NCBI RefSeq assembly: GCF_907163105.1
Contig: NZ_OU015321.1
Location: forward strand, 248,001-312,000
DNA: 64,000 nucleotides
From: Cloacibacterium caeni
GTDB lineage: Bacteria > Bacteroidota > Bacteroidia > Flavobacteriales > Weeksellaceae
Direction of reading: 5' to 3'
Below, piece after piece: positions 42,546 to 51,423 of this stretch. A model generated the notes under the pieces. The model was not told the DNA's origin, did not search any database, and saw only the letters and a program-made list of their open reading frames with translations. Every line of letters begins with the position of its first letter. Positions within the stretch are counted from its first letter, which is position 1. Made by a program: the position numbers and the translations under genes.

Positions 42546-42579
42546 ACGCCCAAAACATTAAAAAAATAAATTCAAAATT

Positions 42580-43878
42580 ATGTTATATCAAAGAAGTTCG
42601 GCTTTATTTGAAGAGGCGTACAAATATATTCCAGGAGGTGTTAATTCGCCAGTTCGTGCTTTCAAATCTGTAGGAGGAGTTCCTATTTTTATGAAATCTG
42701 CGAAAGGTGCTTATTTAACAGATGCAGATGACAGAACTTATGTAGATTACATCAATTCTTGGGGACCAGCAATTGTAGGTCACGCTCATGATGAGGTAGT
42801 AGAAGCGGTAAAATTACAAGCAGAAAAAGGCTTTTCTTTTGGTGCGCCAACAGAATTAGAAACCGAAATTGCAAAATTTATCATCGAAAATGTTCCGAAT
42901 ATTGACCAAATCAGAATGGTTTCTTCGGGTACGGAAGCTTGTATGAGCGCGATTCGTTTAGCAAGAGGTTATACAGGAAGAGAAAAAATCATAAAATTTG
43001 AAGGTTGCTATCATGGTCATTCTGATTCATTTTTAATTAAAGCAGGAAGTGGAGCTGCCACTTTTGGGAACCCAAATTCTCCGGGAGTAACTTCTGGAAC
43101 CGCAAAAGATACACTATTAGCAAAATACAATGATATTGAACAGGTTCAGGATTTGTTCCGTCATAATCAAGGTGAAATTGCTGCGATTATTGTAGAGCCG
43201 GTTGCTGGAAATATGGGTTGCGTTTTGCCAGAAAATAATTTCCTTCAAAATCTTAGAAAAGTTTGTGATGAAAATGGCGCTTTATTGATTTTTGATGAAG
43301 TAATGACAGGTTTCAGATTGGCTTTTGGTGGAGCGCAAGAATTGTACAACGTGAAAGCAGATATTGTAACTTACGGAAAAGTAATTGGCGGCGGAATGCC
43401 AGTTGGTGCTTTTGCGGCAAGAAACGAAATTATGAATAAACTTTCGCCAAGAGGTGATGTTTACCAAGCGGGAACTTTAAGCGGAAATCCTCTCGCAATG
43501 AGAGCTGGATTGACAACGCTTCAACTCATTAAAAACAATCCTAATTTCTACGAAAAATTAAATAAGACAACTGAAACGCTAGATTTTGAAATTGGTAAAA
43601 TTCTTAATGCAAAAGGAATTGCCCATAAAATCAATAGAAAAGGAAGTATGATGAGCATTTTCTTCCATACCAATAGAGTTTCTAATTTTGAGGAAGCTGC
43701 AGATTCTAACCATTCATTATTCAATAATTTCTTCCATCAATTGTTGGCTCAGGGAATTTATCTTCCGCCAAGTGGTTACGAAACGTGGTTTATCTCTGAC
43801 TCCATTAACGAAACCGAAATTGATAAAACGCTTGAAGCGGTTAGAAATTTTGACTATTCAGATAAAGTAGAAGACTAA
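42580..43878 (+). CDS. hemL: Glutamate-1-semialdehyde 2,1-aminomutase
   Basis: A 432-aa PLP aminomutase that makes 5-aminolevulinate, the tetrapyrrole precursor, from glutamate-1-semialdehyde. The N-terminus [20 protein letters not shown] is diagnostic, the PLP lysine is Lys267 in [15 protein letters not shown], and FDEVMTGFR holds the PLP-ring aspartate. The length is normal. A strong terminator follows. Confidence 0.96.
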   Translation: MLYQRSSALFEEAYKYIPGGVNSPVRAFKSVGGVPIFMKSAKGAYLTDADDRTYVDYINSWGPAIVGHAHDEVVEAVKLQAEKGFSFGAPTELETEIAKFIIENVPNIDQIRMVSSGTEACMSAIRLARGYTGREKIIKFEGCYHGHSDSFLIKAGSGAATFGNPNSPGVTSGTAKDTLLAKYNDIEQVQDLFRHNQGEIAAIIVEPVAGNMGCVLPENNFLQNLRKVCDENGALLIFDEVMTGFRLAFGGAQELYNVKADIVTYGKVIGGGMPVGAFAARNEIMNKLSPRGDVYQAGTLSGNPLAMRAGLTTLQLIKNNPNFYEKLNKTTETLDFEIGKILNAKGIAHKINRKGSMMSIFFHTNRVSNFEEAADSNHSLFNNFFHQLLAQGIYLPPSGYETWFISDSINETEIDKTLEAVRNFDYSDKVED

Positions 43879-43881
43879 AAC

Positions 43882-43911
43882 AAAATCCCTCAAATTTTTG
43901 AGGGATTTTTT
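43882..43911 (+). terminator. Terminator of hemL
   Basis: AATCCCTCAAA pairs with TTTGAGGGATT, followed by a T-run. Confidence 0.85.
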
Positions 43912-43915
43912 TATT

Positions 43916-43962
43916 GCCACGAATACACAAATATTTTTAAAATTAATTCGTGTATTTGTGGC
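43916..43962. repeat. Inverted repeat GCCACGAATACAC
   Basis: GCCACGAATACAC and GTGTATTTGTGGC are 13-bp arms with one mismatch across a 21-bp AT-rich loop. It lies between the converging hemL and the CCA-adding-enzyme-like gene. Confidence 0.55.
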
Positions 43963-43967
43963 ATAGT

Positions 43968-45383
43968 TTATATTTCCAATCCTAAAAGTTTCGCTTCTTT
44001 AATCACGAAATTTCGAGCTTCGTCTTTATCATTGGCAATTTCTCCTTCTAGAATCGCTTCTTTTACTTTTTCTTTCAAAATCCCAATTTCACGACCAGGT
44101 TTCAATTGGAACATTTCCATAATTTCTTCACCAGAAATCGGCGGTTGAAAATTTCTAACGTGGTCTTTTTCTTCCACTTCTTTGATTTTCTTCGCCACAT
44201 ATTCAAAATTTTTCTTGAATTTTTCTTGTTTAGAAGCGTTTTTCGTAGTGATATCTGCTTTACAGAGCGTGAACAAATCTTCTAAATCTTCACCAGCGTC
44301 AAAAAGCAATCTTCTCAAGGCAGAATCCGAAGTTCCATCATCAATCAAAGCAATCGGTCTAGATGAAAGTTTTACCATTTTTTGAACATATTTCATGTCT
44401 GGTCCTAATGGTAATTTTAGTCTCGTGAAAAGATTTTTCACCATTTTAGAGCCTAGAAATTCGTGTCCATGGAAAGTCCAGCCTATTTTTTCTACAAATT
44501 TTTTAGTCGGTGCTTTTCCGATATCGTGCAATAAAGCAGCCCATCTTAACCAAAGATTATCAGTGTTTTTAGAAATATTGTCCACGACTTCCAAAGTATG
44601 CCAAAAATTATCTTTGTGCGTTTGTCCTTCTACTTCTTCAATGCCTCTTAAAGCGGTTAATTCAGGAATAATTTTTTCTAGAAGTGTGGTTTCTTCCATC
44701 AATTTTAAACCAACAGAAGGTCTTTCACTCAACATAATTTTGTTGAATTCTACCATAATCCTTTCCATCGAAACAATTTTGATGCGTTCTGCTTCTTGTT
44801 TGATGGCTTCTAGAGAATTTTTCTCAATATTAAAATGTAAAACCGATGCAAATCTAATCGCTCTCATCATTCTCAAAGGATCATCAGAATACGTTTGTGC
44901 AGGTTCTAAAGGTGTTCGCAGAATTTTGTTCTGCATATCTTCTCTTCCGTTGAAAGGATCAATCAGTTCTCCGAAATTTTCCGCATTCAGTGAAATTGCA
45001 AGAGCATTTACAGTGAAATCTCTGCGTTTTTGGTCGTCTTCTAAAGTTCCAGTTTCTACCGCTGGTTTTCTAGAATCTTCGGAATAACTTTCTTTTCTGG
45101 CGCCCACAAATTCCAAATCCAAATCTTGGTATTTAATCATCGCAGTTCCATACGTTTTGAACACAGAAACCTTCAAATCTCCGAGCTCTTTTCCTACCGA
45201 TTTTGCAAGTTCTATTCCGCTTTGTTCGGTTACAAAATCGATGTCTGTTGGTGCTTTTCTTTGCATCAACAAATCACGAACGTAACCGCCAACAATATAA
45301 ACCGTTTGGTTATTTTCTTGAGCGACTTTAGAAATGATTTTAAAAAGTTTGAAATTTTTATTTTGGGTTAAATTGATTTTCAT
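43968..45383 (-). CDS. tRNA nucleotidyltransferase / poly(A) polymerase family, HD domain
   Basis: A 471-aa class II nucleotidyltransferase. The head domain has VYIVGGYVRDLLM and the catalytic DxD in PTDIDFVTE, then RRDFTVNALAIS and the RNA-binding domain SDDPLRMMRAIRFAS. A C-terminal HD domain is visible in HTLEVVDNIS, LLHDIGKAPTK and FHGHEFLGSKM. In Bacteroidota this is the CCA-adding enzyme candidate; the sequence does not exclude poly(A) addition. Confidence 0.9.
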   Translation of the reverse strand: MKINLTQNKNFKLFKIISKVAQENNQTVYIVGGYVRDLLMQRKAPTDIDFVTEQSGIELAKSVGKELGDLKVSVFKTYGTAMIKYQDLDLEFVGARKESYSEDSRKPAVETGTLEDDQKRRDFTVNALAISLNAENFGELIDPFNGREDMQNKILRTPLEPAQTYSDDPLRMMRAIRFASVLHFNIEKNSLEAIKQEAERIKIVSMERIMVEFNKIMLSERPSVGLKLMEETTLLEKIIPELTALRGIEEVEGQTHKDNFWHTLEVVDNISKNTDNLWLRWAALLHDIGKAPTKKFVEKIGWTFHGHEFLGSKMVKNLFTRLKLPLGPDMKYVQKMVKLSSRPIALIDDGTSDSALRRLLFDAGEDLEDLFTLCKADITTKNASKQEKFKKNFEYVAKKIKEVEEKDHVRNFQPPISGEEIMEMFQLKPGREIGILKEKVKEAILEGEIANDKDEARNFVIKEAKLLGLEI

Positions 45384-45397
45384 TTTTGTATAAAAAC

Positions 45398-45456
45398 TCT
45401 CGCAGATTGAGCCGATTTTGCAGTTTTAATCTGCGGTTTCTGCTAAATCTGCGAGA
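45398..45456. repeat. Inverted repeat TCTCGCAGATT
   Basis: TCTCGCAGATT (45398-45408) and AATCTGCGAGA (45446-45456) are perfect 11-bp arms with further GCAGATT-like words inside. It is related to the TCTCGCTGATTT pair at 33935/34116. Confidence 0.55.
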
Positions 45457-45507
45457 AATTAATTTTTTGCAAAGATAAGATTAAAACACAGAGACACCAA
45501 GAAAAAC

Positions 45508-45543
45508 ACAGAGAACACAAAGTTGTTGCTCTATGTTCTCTGT
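45508..45543. repeat. Inverted repeat ACAGAGAACA
   Basis: ACAGAGAACA (45508-45517) and TGTTCTCTGT (45534-45543) are perfect arms downstream of the TsaC-like gene, with extra CACAGAG words just upstream. It may terminate the minus-strand TsaC gene. Confidence 0.5.
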
Positions 45544-45569
45544 TTAATCTCAGTTTCGCTGTGGTAAGA

Positions 45570-46118
45570 CTACTCGCGAAGTACTTTCACTCTCCCGTCA
45601 CTCCAAATTTTGATGACAGAAGAACCAGAATATTTGGAAACAGATTCTCTGTTTTCTTCTACAGCGTAATCTACCGCATCAATCAATTCTTGAGAAATAT
45701 CCGAAAATTTCAATGGTGATTTGTCTCCACTAAAATTTGCCGATGTGGAAACCAATGGTTTATTGAGTTTAGAAATCAATTTTTTGCAAAAATCATCTTT
45801 TACCAATCTAATTCCGATGCTTCCGTCTTCGGCAAGAATTTCTTTGGGTAAATTTTTAGGATTTTCATAAACAATGGTAACTGGTTTTTCAGACAAATCA
45901 ATAATTTGCCAAGCCATTTCTGGAACGTCAACCAAATCTTGTAATCGGCGTTCGTTTTCCACCAAAATAATCATAGATTTGGTTTTCTCACGCTTTTTGA
46001 TTTCAAAAATTTTGTTGATGGCTTCTACATTGGTCGCATCACAACCGATTCCCCAAATCGTATCCGTAGGATATAGGATTACGCCGCCGTTTTTTAATAT
46101 TTCTAGTGCTTTTTGCAT
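45570..46118 (-). CDS. tsaC: L-threonylcarbamoyladenylate synthase (TsaC/Sua5 family)
   Basis: A 182-aa YrdC-domain enzyme that makes threonylcarbamoyl-AMP for the t6A modification of tRNA. The N-terminal GGVILYPTDTIWGIGCDATN and KREKTKSMIILV bind ATP and threonine, and the SIGIRLV and PLVSTSANFSG strands are diagnostic. The size matches short TsaC rather than Sua5 with its extra C-terminal domain. Confidence 0.92.
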   Translation of the reverse strand: MQKALEILKNGGVILYPTDTIWGIGCDATNVEAINKIFEIKKREKTKSMIILVENERRLQDLVDVPEMAWQIIDLSEKPVTIVYENPKNLPKEILAEDGSIGIRLVKDDFCKKLISKLNKPLVSTSANFSGDKSPLKFSDISQELIDAVDYAVEENRESVSKYSGSSVIKIWSDGRVKVLRE

Positions 46119-46135
46119 TTTTTTTAATTTTTATT

Positions 46136-46191
46136 TCCCACAGATTTCACGGATTTAAATTCTTTTGTGAATATCTGTGTAATCTGTGGGA
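46136..46191. repeat. Inverted repeat TCCCACAGATT
   Basis: TCCCACAGATT (46136-46146) and AATCTGTGGGA (46181-46191) are perfect 11-bp arms; the loop contains ACGGATTT and AATATCTGTGT, degenerate echoes of the arms. It lies between the DinB and TsaC genes. Confidence 0.55.
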
Positions 46192-46197
46192 GAAAAT

Positions 46198-46704
46198 TCA
46201 TTTCAAATTCGGTAAATATCTTTCCTCAATTATTTTTAAATGATGGAAATTGTGTCCCACGATTAATCTTCCGATGGTTTCTACAGAAATTTCGTTTCTG
46301 TTAGCTTTTCCAGTGTTGGTAAGTGCTGCATTTTGTAAATTTTCGAAGAAAATGATAGACGTTTGTCTCACAATTCTGAACTCTTCTAACAAACTTACCA
46401 AAGTTCTATCGTTGGCAAAAGAATTCGCCACGAAGAAATCTTCATCAAAACCAGACAATTCGGTTTGGTCTTTTCTGGCAAAACGAAGCGCTCTGTATTG
46501 GAAAATTTTTTCGGTATCTATTAAATGAAGAAGCAATTCCTTGAGCGTCCATTTTCCTTCTGCGTATGCAAAAAGTGATTTTTCGTTGTTTAAACCAGAG
46601 AAAATCTGAATCGTTTCTGCTCCAGAATTGATCATTTCTTCCAACCAATTATCAGATGGAATTAGGTCTAAATATCTTTGAATATATTTTTGAAATTCAG
46701 TCAT
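46198..46704 (-). CDS. DinB-family protein
   Basis: A 168-aa four-helix protein of the DinB/YfiT family. The metal-type histidines are in LLLHLIDTEKIFQYRALRFAR (first His, quoted around LLHLIDTEK) and VGHNFHHLKIIEERYLP. Members are thiol-dependent or hydrolytic enzymes with mostly unknown substrates. The start is at ATG 46704. It stands alone between repeat-containing gaps. Confidence 0.85.
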   Translation of the reverse strand: MTEFQKYIQRYLDLIPSDNWLEEMINSGAETIQIFSGLNNEKSLFAYAEGKWTLKELLLHLIDTEKIFQYRALRFARKDQTELSGFDEDFFVANSFANDRTLVSLLEEFRIVRQTSIIFFENLQNAALTNTGKANRNEISVETIGRLIVGHNFHHLKIIEERYLPNLK

Positions 46705-46710
46705 AATTAT

Positions 46711-46792
46711 TTACGATTTACGATTAGAAAATTACGATTTTGGATTTAAAATTTTTCATTATTCTGTTAGAAATCGTAAATCCAAAATCAAA
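46711..46792. repeat. Word-like repeats of TTACGATT between DinB and GNAT genes
   Basis: ATTTACGATTTACGATT and ATTACGATTTTGGATTT recur here, and AAATCGTAAATCCAAAATC near 46769-46787 is an approximate inverted copy. The same words return at 51714-51748. No gene fits. Confidence 0.5.
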
Positions 46793-46794
46793 GA

Positions 46795-47241
46795 TTAAAT
46801 AGGATTAGTCCATTCATAAAAATTGGCGTGAGTATATTGCTCAAAACCACAACTTGGATAAAGTTGGTTGCCAATTTCGTTGGTTTTATCGGTTTCTAAA
46901 AGAATTCCGCAAGCTTTTGTTTCTCTACAAAGTTCTTTTGCGCTTTCTATCAAAGCTTTAGAATGTCCTTTTCCTCTGTGATTTTCGTTGACAAATAAAT
47001 CATTTAACAGCCAATATCTTTTCATTCTTGTAGAAGAAAACAAAGGATATAATTGAGTAAAACCCGTCAAAATTCCGTTTTCTTCTGCTACGAAAATTTC
47101 AGAATCTTGGTTTTCTAATCTTTCTTTTAGAAAATTGACAGCACCTTCAATATCACTTTCCTTGTGATAAAAACTTCTGTATTGGTCAAATAAATTCGAC
47201 AGTTGAGGTAAATCTTGTATGGTTGCTTTTCTCGTCAACAT
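46795..47241 (-). CDS. GNAT-family N-acetyltransferase
   Basis: A 148-aa single-domain GNAT acetyltransferase. The acetyl-CoA motif A is LNDLFVNENHRGKGHSKALI (with the RGKGHS pyrophosphate loop), and GILLETDKTNEIGNQLY is the following strand-helix. The substrate is unknown. It ends 5 bp upstream of nothing on its strand but begins 5 bp after the stop of the upstream cystathionine gene's opposite end, so the two may be co-transcribed with the gene at 47247 lying downstream. Confidence 0.85.
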   Translation of the reverse strand: MLTRKATIQDLPQLSNLFDQYRSFYHKESDIEGAVNFLKERLENQDSEIFVAEENGILTGFTQLYPLFSSTRMKRYWLLNDLFVNENHRGKGHSKALIESAKELCRETKACGILLETDKTNEIGNQLYPSCGFEQYTHANFYEWTNPI

Positions 47242-47246
47242 AGATA

Positions 47247-48386
47247 TTAGTTAAAAGCTTGTTCTAAATCAGCAATTAAATCTTCAGCATCTTCTATACC
47301 GCAACTAAGTCTTACCAAATCATCGGTAATGCCCAATTCTGCACGTTTTTCTGCAGGAATGGAAGCGTGAGTCATGAGTGCAGGATGATTTGCCAAAGAT
47401 TCTACACCGCCCAAACTTTCGGCTAACGTGAAGACTTTCAATTTTTCTAAAAATTGGATAGAATCTTCTTTTTTACCTGATTTGAAGGTGAAAGAAATCA
47501 TTCCACCGAAAGTTTTCATTTGTTTTTTCGCCAATTCTAACTGAGGATTGCTCGCTAAATTTGGATAAAAAACTTGATCTACTTTTGGATGATTTTGCAA
47601 AAATTCTGCAATTTTTTGTCCGTTTTCAGAATGTCTTTGAACTCTTAAAGCCAAAGTTTTGATTCCTCTCAAAACCAAATAAGAGTCGTGAGGTCCTAAA
47701 ATTCCGCCACTTGCAAACTGGATGAAGTGTAATTTTTCTCCTAATTCTGGAGTTTTGGCAATTAAAGCTCCTGCAATAACATCAGAATGTCCACCTAAAT
47801 ATTTGGTAGCAGAATGCATCACAATATCTGCACCTAAATCTAAAGGCGTCTGAATATAAGGGGTTGCAAAAGTATTATCCACCGCTAAAAGAATATCTTT
47901 TCCTTTGATGAGTTCTGCAACTTTTTGAATGTCAACTAATTTCATTAAAGGATTGGTAGGTGTTTCCAGCCAAACCAATTTGGTTTTTTCGTTGATGAGC
48001 GGAAGTATGTTTTCAGGGTTTTCTAAGTTTACAAAGTGAAATTTCAGTTGATATTTCTCAAAAAGTCTGGTAAACATTCTATAACTTCCTCCGTATAAAT
48101 CGTCAACTGCGATGATTTCGTCTCCTGGATTTAATAATTTCAAAACGCAATCAATTGCAGCCAAACCAGAACCAAAAGCTAAACCTCTAGCTCCGTTTTC
48201 TATGGAAGCGAGTGCGTCTTCTAACGCTTGTCTAGTAGGATTTGCGGCTCTAGAATATTCGTAACCTGAATGTTCTCCTGGAGATTTTTGTGCAAAGGTA
48301 GAAGTGAGAAATACAGGAACATTTACAGAACCTGTAACTTTTTCGTGGCTTTGATTGCCGTGTATTACTTTGGTATTGAATTTCAT
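47247..48386 (-). CDS. Cystathionine gamma-synthase/lyase family PLP enzyme
   Basis: A 379-aa Cys/Met-metabolism PLP enzyme of transsulfuration. The PLP lysine is in MHSATKYLGGHSDVIAG, the PLP-ring aspartate in LLAVDNTFATPYIQTP, and YEYSRAANPTRQALE and GSGLAAIDCVL are conserved. ATG 48386 starts the normal family N-terminus (KFNTKVIHGNQ). An upstream open stretch of 33 codons has repeat-like sequence and is not included. Sequence alone does not separate synthase from lyase. The GNAT gene lies 5 bp downstream on the same strand. Confidence 0.9.
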   Translation of the reverse strand: MKFNTKVIHGNQSHEKVTGSVNVPVFLTSTFAQKSPGEHSGYEYSRAANPTRQALEDALASIENGARGLAFGSGLAAIDCVLKLLNPGDEIIAVDDLYGGSYRMFTRLFEKYQLKFHFVNLENPENILPLINEKTKLVWLETPTNPLMKLVDIQKVAELIKGKDILLAVDNTFATPYIQTPLDLGADIVMHSATKYLGGHSDVIAGALIAKTPELGEKLHFIQFASGGILGPHDSYLVLRGIKTLALRVQRHSENGQKIAEFLQNHPKVDQVFYPNLASNPQLELAKKQMKTFGGMISFTFKSGKKEDSIQFLEKLKVFTLAESLGGVESLANHPALMTHASIPAEKRAELGITDDLVRLSCGIEDAEDLIADLEQAFN

Positions 48387-48487
48387 ATCTTTTTGCTTTC
48401 TGCTTTCAGCAATTTGCTTTCGGCGAACAAAATGCTGTATTTTTTTAAAAAATGCTGATTGCCGACTGCCGAAAGCCGACTGCAATT

Positions 48488-48811
48488 TTATTTAATTTTA
48501 CTCATAAAAGCGAAATCTTCCGCAAATTCTTGAATTTTTTCGGCTACATCGTCTTCGCCAGTTGCTCTTTGATAAGTATGACCAAGAGATACAAAAATTT
48601 GATGCAGGAACATTTTCATTTGATCTACAGGCATATCTTTAGTCCATAAATCGATGCGCAATGCTTCCATCGCTTTTTCGTCCCAAACTGAAATCATGGT
48701 GGCCTTGGTTTCTTGATTTTCTACACCACCATCTTGAGCATTCCAAGTCATTTTTTCTGGAACGTGATTTTCGTCTAATTCTACGTTGATTGTTATCTGT
48801 GTTTGTCTCAT
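48488..48811 (-). CDS. gldC: Gliding motility protein GldC
   Basis: A 107-aa cytoplasmic GldC, recognised by TQITINVELDENHVPEKMTW, ENQETKATMISVWDEKAMEA and the C-terminal HQIFVSLGHTYQRATGEDDV. ATG 48811 gives the family start; the longer frame upstream reads through degenerate repeat words. It sits directly downstream of gldB on the same strand, as in other Flavobacteriia. It supports gliding/type IX secretion; the exact role is unknown. Confidence 0.92.
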   Translation of the reverse strand: MRQTQITINVELDENHVPEKMTWNAQDGGVENQETKATMISVWDEKAMEALRIDLWTKDMPVDQMKMFLHQIFVSLGHTYQRATGEDDVAEKIQEFAEDFAFMSKIK

Positions 48812-48880
48812 TTTTTGGAGTTTCGAGTTCCGAGTTTCGAGTTCCGAGTTTACCTCGTAACACGCATCTCGCATCTCTTT

Positions 48881-49861
48881 TTAATTTTTAGGTTTATAAT
48901 TACTGTTGTTAAATATTTCTGTTGCAGGTAAATGCAAGAATTTTTGCAAAGTTATCTCAGGATTTTTTTCTAAATATTGTCTGCAAATTTGCCAACCGAT
49001 AAAAGCACCCACTCTAGGAGAAGATTTTGGGTCTATTTCGGTGTAAAATTTTGAAAAAGGAGCTTTTGCCAAAAATCTTTCGTCTAATCTATTGTCATCG
49101 CTGAAAAGCAAGTCGTTTTCTACAAAATAATTCCAAATATTTTCTTCATTAGAAATCGCCCAAGATTGTTGGTCTTTAGAATAGTGGATTTTATATTGAT
49201 CCAATGTTTTAGGAAGAAAAGCGTCTTGTAAAATCATTAACTTTCCAAAATTCACGATTTTATCCAAAAATTTATTGTGGTCTGGAGTTGCAGGAACATA
49301 ATCTGCAGCGATGGTTTCTGCTACTTTTGGCAAAACGTTTTGAGGCGTCATTTCTTTTCTCATGTAAACATCTATTCCTTCATAAAATTCTGATTTTTCG
49401 CCTAAAAATGCAGATAAATCTATGAACAGTACACCTTCATTTGGAACATACAAAATAGGTTCTTCATACAATTCCGTAGCCGAAGAGAAAACGTAAACTT
49501 GTGGGTTTTTAAATTCAGGGAAATAGTATTTTATGTGAGCAAAAAGTGCAGCCAATTGTTTTTCTAAATTCGCTAGATTATTTTTATTTAGAGCATCTTT
49601 ATAGACTCTTTTTTCGATGGCATCTGCACGTTTTTTCTCGTAAGTAGCATCTGGAACTTTCGGAGCAAGGAAAAAGCTATACTTTTTTTTAAATTCAGGA
49701 AAAGGGATTTTTTCGTTGTAAAATTCAGCAGAAATGTCTGTTATTTTTACAGGTTCAGTATTTTTGATTTCTACATTCCAACGGTTTTCTCCCTCTTTAT
49801 TACAAGAAAAAAGAATTAAGAAAAAACTGAAAAGAAGAGTGTATACAATATATTTTTTCAT
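48881..49861 (-). CDS. gldB: Gliding motility lipoprotein GldB
   Basis: A 326-aa lipoprotein with signal KKYIVYTLLFSFFLILFSC (Cys20). The GldB family is recognised from its overall layout, with AEFYNEKIPFPEFKKKYSFF near the N-terminus, a VFIDLSAFLGE-like strand and GAFIGWQICRQYLEKNPEIT near the C-terminus. GldB is essential for gliding and T9SS function in Flavobacterium. It is divergent from nadE, a conserved flavobacterial gene order. Confidence 0.93.
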   Translation of the reverse strand: MKKYIVYTLLFSFFLILFSCNKEGENRWNVEIKNTEPVKITDISAEFYNEKIPFPEFKKKYSFFLAPKVPDATYEKKRADAIEKRVYKDALNKNNLANLEKQLAALFAHIKYYFPEFKNPQVYVFSSATELYEEPILYVPNEGVLFIDLSAFLGEKSEFYEGIDVYMRKEMTPQNVLPKVAETIAADYVPATPDHNKFLDKIVNFGKLMILQDAFLPKTLDQYKIHYSKDQQSWAISNEENIWNYFVENDLLFSDDNRLDERFLAKAPFSKFYTEIDPKSSPRVGAFIGWQICRQYLEKNPEITLQKFLHLPATEIFNNSNYKPKN

Positions 49862-49950
49862 GGGTTAAAACATTTGACCAAACTAATCTGTGAGTTCGGC
49901 AAAAATTTAATTATTTTTACAAAAAATTAGTTTCGCAAAAATACAATAAA

Positions 49951-50742
49951 ATGCAATCAGAAAAAATAATTGAAAGAATAGTTTCTTGGCTAAAAGATTA
50001 TGCCGAAAAAGCTGGAGTAAAAGGTTATGTAATTGGAGTTTCGGGTGGAGTAGATTCTGGTGTGGTTTCTACACTTTGTGCCATGACTGGATTGAAAGTT
50101 TTGGCTCTAGAAATGCCAATTCGTCAACAAAAAGATCAAGTTTCTCGAGCTTTAGAGCATATAGAATTTCTAAAAAACAAATTTCCAAATGTGGAAGGTT
50201 TTTCGGTAGACTTAAATGAACCTTTCGAAGCGTTGTACAAAACTTTTGATGTAAAAGATGATGAATTTCCTGCCGAAAAATTGGCTTTTGCCAATACCAG
50301 AAGTAGATTGAGAATGTTGACGCTTTATTATTACGGACAAATCAACGGACTTCTCGTTTGCGGAACGGGAAATAAAGTGGAAGATTTCGGGATTGGTTTT
50401 TACACGAAATACGGAGATGGTGGAGTAGATGTTTCGCCGATTGCTGATTTATACAAAACCGAAGTGTATGCTTTGGCAAGAGCTTTAGATTTGCCAGAAT
50501 CCATCAAGAATGCGATTCCTACAGATGGACTTTGGGATGTGGATAGAACAGATGAACAACAAATCGGCGCCACCTATCCTGAATTGGAAAAAATCCAAAA
50601 AGAATGGGGAACAAAAACCGAAGCAGAATACTCTGGAAGAGATTTAGAAGTTTTCAAAATTTTCAGCAAAATGCACAAAGCTGCGCAACATAAAATGAAT
50701 CCGATTCCGGTGTGTGATATTCCGGAAGAGTGGAGAGATTGA
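49951..50742 (+). CDS. nadE: NAD(+) synthase, ammonia/glutamine-type short form
   Basis: A 263-aa NadE that converts nicotinate adenine dinucleotide to NAD using ATP. The ATP-pyrophosphatase P-loop is SGGVDS (Ser31-Ser36), and NTRSRLRMLTLYY, GTGNKVEDFGIGFYTKYGDG and the C-terminal KMHKAAQHKMNPIPVCD are typical. It lacks the N-terminal glutaminase domain, so ammonia is the likely nitrogen donor. It diverges from gldB and is followed by the barnase-like gene after 37 bp. Confidence 0.94.
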   Translation: MQSEKIIERIVSWLKDYAEKAGVKGYVIGVSGGVDSGVVSTLCAMTGLKVLALEMPIRQQKDQVSRALEHIEFLKNKFPNVEGFSVDLNEPFEALYKTFDVKDDEFPAEKLAFANTRSRLRMLTLYYYGQINGLLVCGTGNKVEDFGIGFYTKYGDGGVDVSPIADLYKTEVYALARALDLPESIKNAIPTDGLWDVDRTDEQQIGATYPELEKIQKEWGTKTEAEYSGRDLEVFKIFSKMHKAAQHKMNPIPVCDIPEEWRD

Positions 50743-50779
50743 ATTAAAATGGGAGCGTTGGAAACTTGAAACAAAATTT

Positions 50780-51361
50780 ATGGAAAAAAATAAAAATTTA
50801 ATCTATATAGTACTTGCTTTCGTGGCAGGATTATTATTGATGTACCTTTTCAATAACTATAAAATTGAGAAGAAAAACAATACAGAAAATTCAGAAATTT
50901 CTTACCAAAAATCTGACAATCAGAAATCTGAAAGTTCTTATTCTTATGAAAATAATTCAAAGAAAAATCAAGATGGTTTTGAACAAAATAAATCTGATTT
51001 TTCTGATGATAATAATACTTCAAACAATAATATTGATGAACTTACCAATGATGAATTGGTAGTGAAATATCTAAAAGAACACGGCGAATTACCCGATTAT
51101 TACATCACAAAATCAGAAGCAAAATCTTTGGGCTGGGTTCCTAGCAAAGGTAATCTTTGCGAAGTTGCTCCCGGAAAAGCTATTGGTGGAGACATTTGGA
51201 CAAACCGACAAAAATCGCTCCCAACAAAATCTGGAAGAAAATATTTCGAAGCAGACCTTAATTACAATTGCGGCAATAGAAATGCAGATAGAGTGGTGTT
51301 TTCTAATGATGGTTTGGTTTTCGTAACGTTTGATCATTACAGAAGTTTCGAGGAAAAATAA
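50780..51361 (+). CDS. Membrane-anchored barnase-family ribonuclease
   Basis: A 193-aa protein. An N-terminal hydrophobic segment (residues 7-25, LIYIVLAFVAGLLLMYLF) acts as signal or anchor. A Ser/Asn/Lys-rich linker runs to about residue 85, and then a barnase domain: DELVVKYLKEHGELPDYYIT, SKGNLCEVAPGKAIGGDIWT. The catalytic triad is complete: Glu157 (FEADLNY), Arg171 (NADRVVFS) and His186 (DHYRSF), with spacings of 14 and 15 identical to barnase Glu73, Arg87, His102. Two extra cysteines (Cys in NLCEV and NYNCGN) could form a disulfide outside the cytoplasm. The barstar-like gene follows after 62 bp. Confidence 0.9.
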   Translation: MEKNKNLIYIVLAFVAGLLLMYLFNNYKIEKKNNTENSEISYQKSDNQKSESSYSYENNSKKNQDGFEQNKSDFSDDNNTSNNNIDELTNDELVVKYLKEHGELPDYYITKSEAKSLGWVPSKGNLCEVAPGKAIGGDIWTNRQKSLPTKSGRKYFEADLNYNCGNRNADRVVFSNDGLVFVTFDHYRSFEEK

Positions 51362-51423
51362 TTTGCTGGAAGTTGGATGCTGGAAGCGAGATGTTTACTA
51401 ACTTTGAAGCTTGAAATAAAATT

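Noticed and set aside
48389-48485. N-terminal extension of the cystathionine enzyme
   Set aside because: The extra codons are made of degenerate repeat words and precede the normal family start.
50865-51062. Lys/Ile-rich open frame within the barnase-like gene
   Set aside because: It is a frame shadow of the Asn/Ser/Lys-rich linker of the RNase gene.
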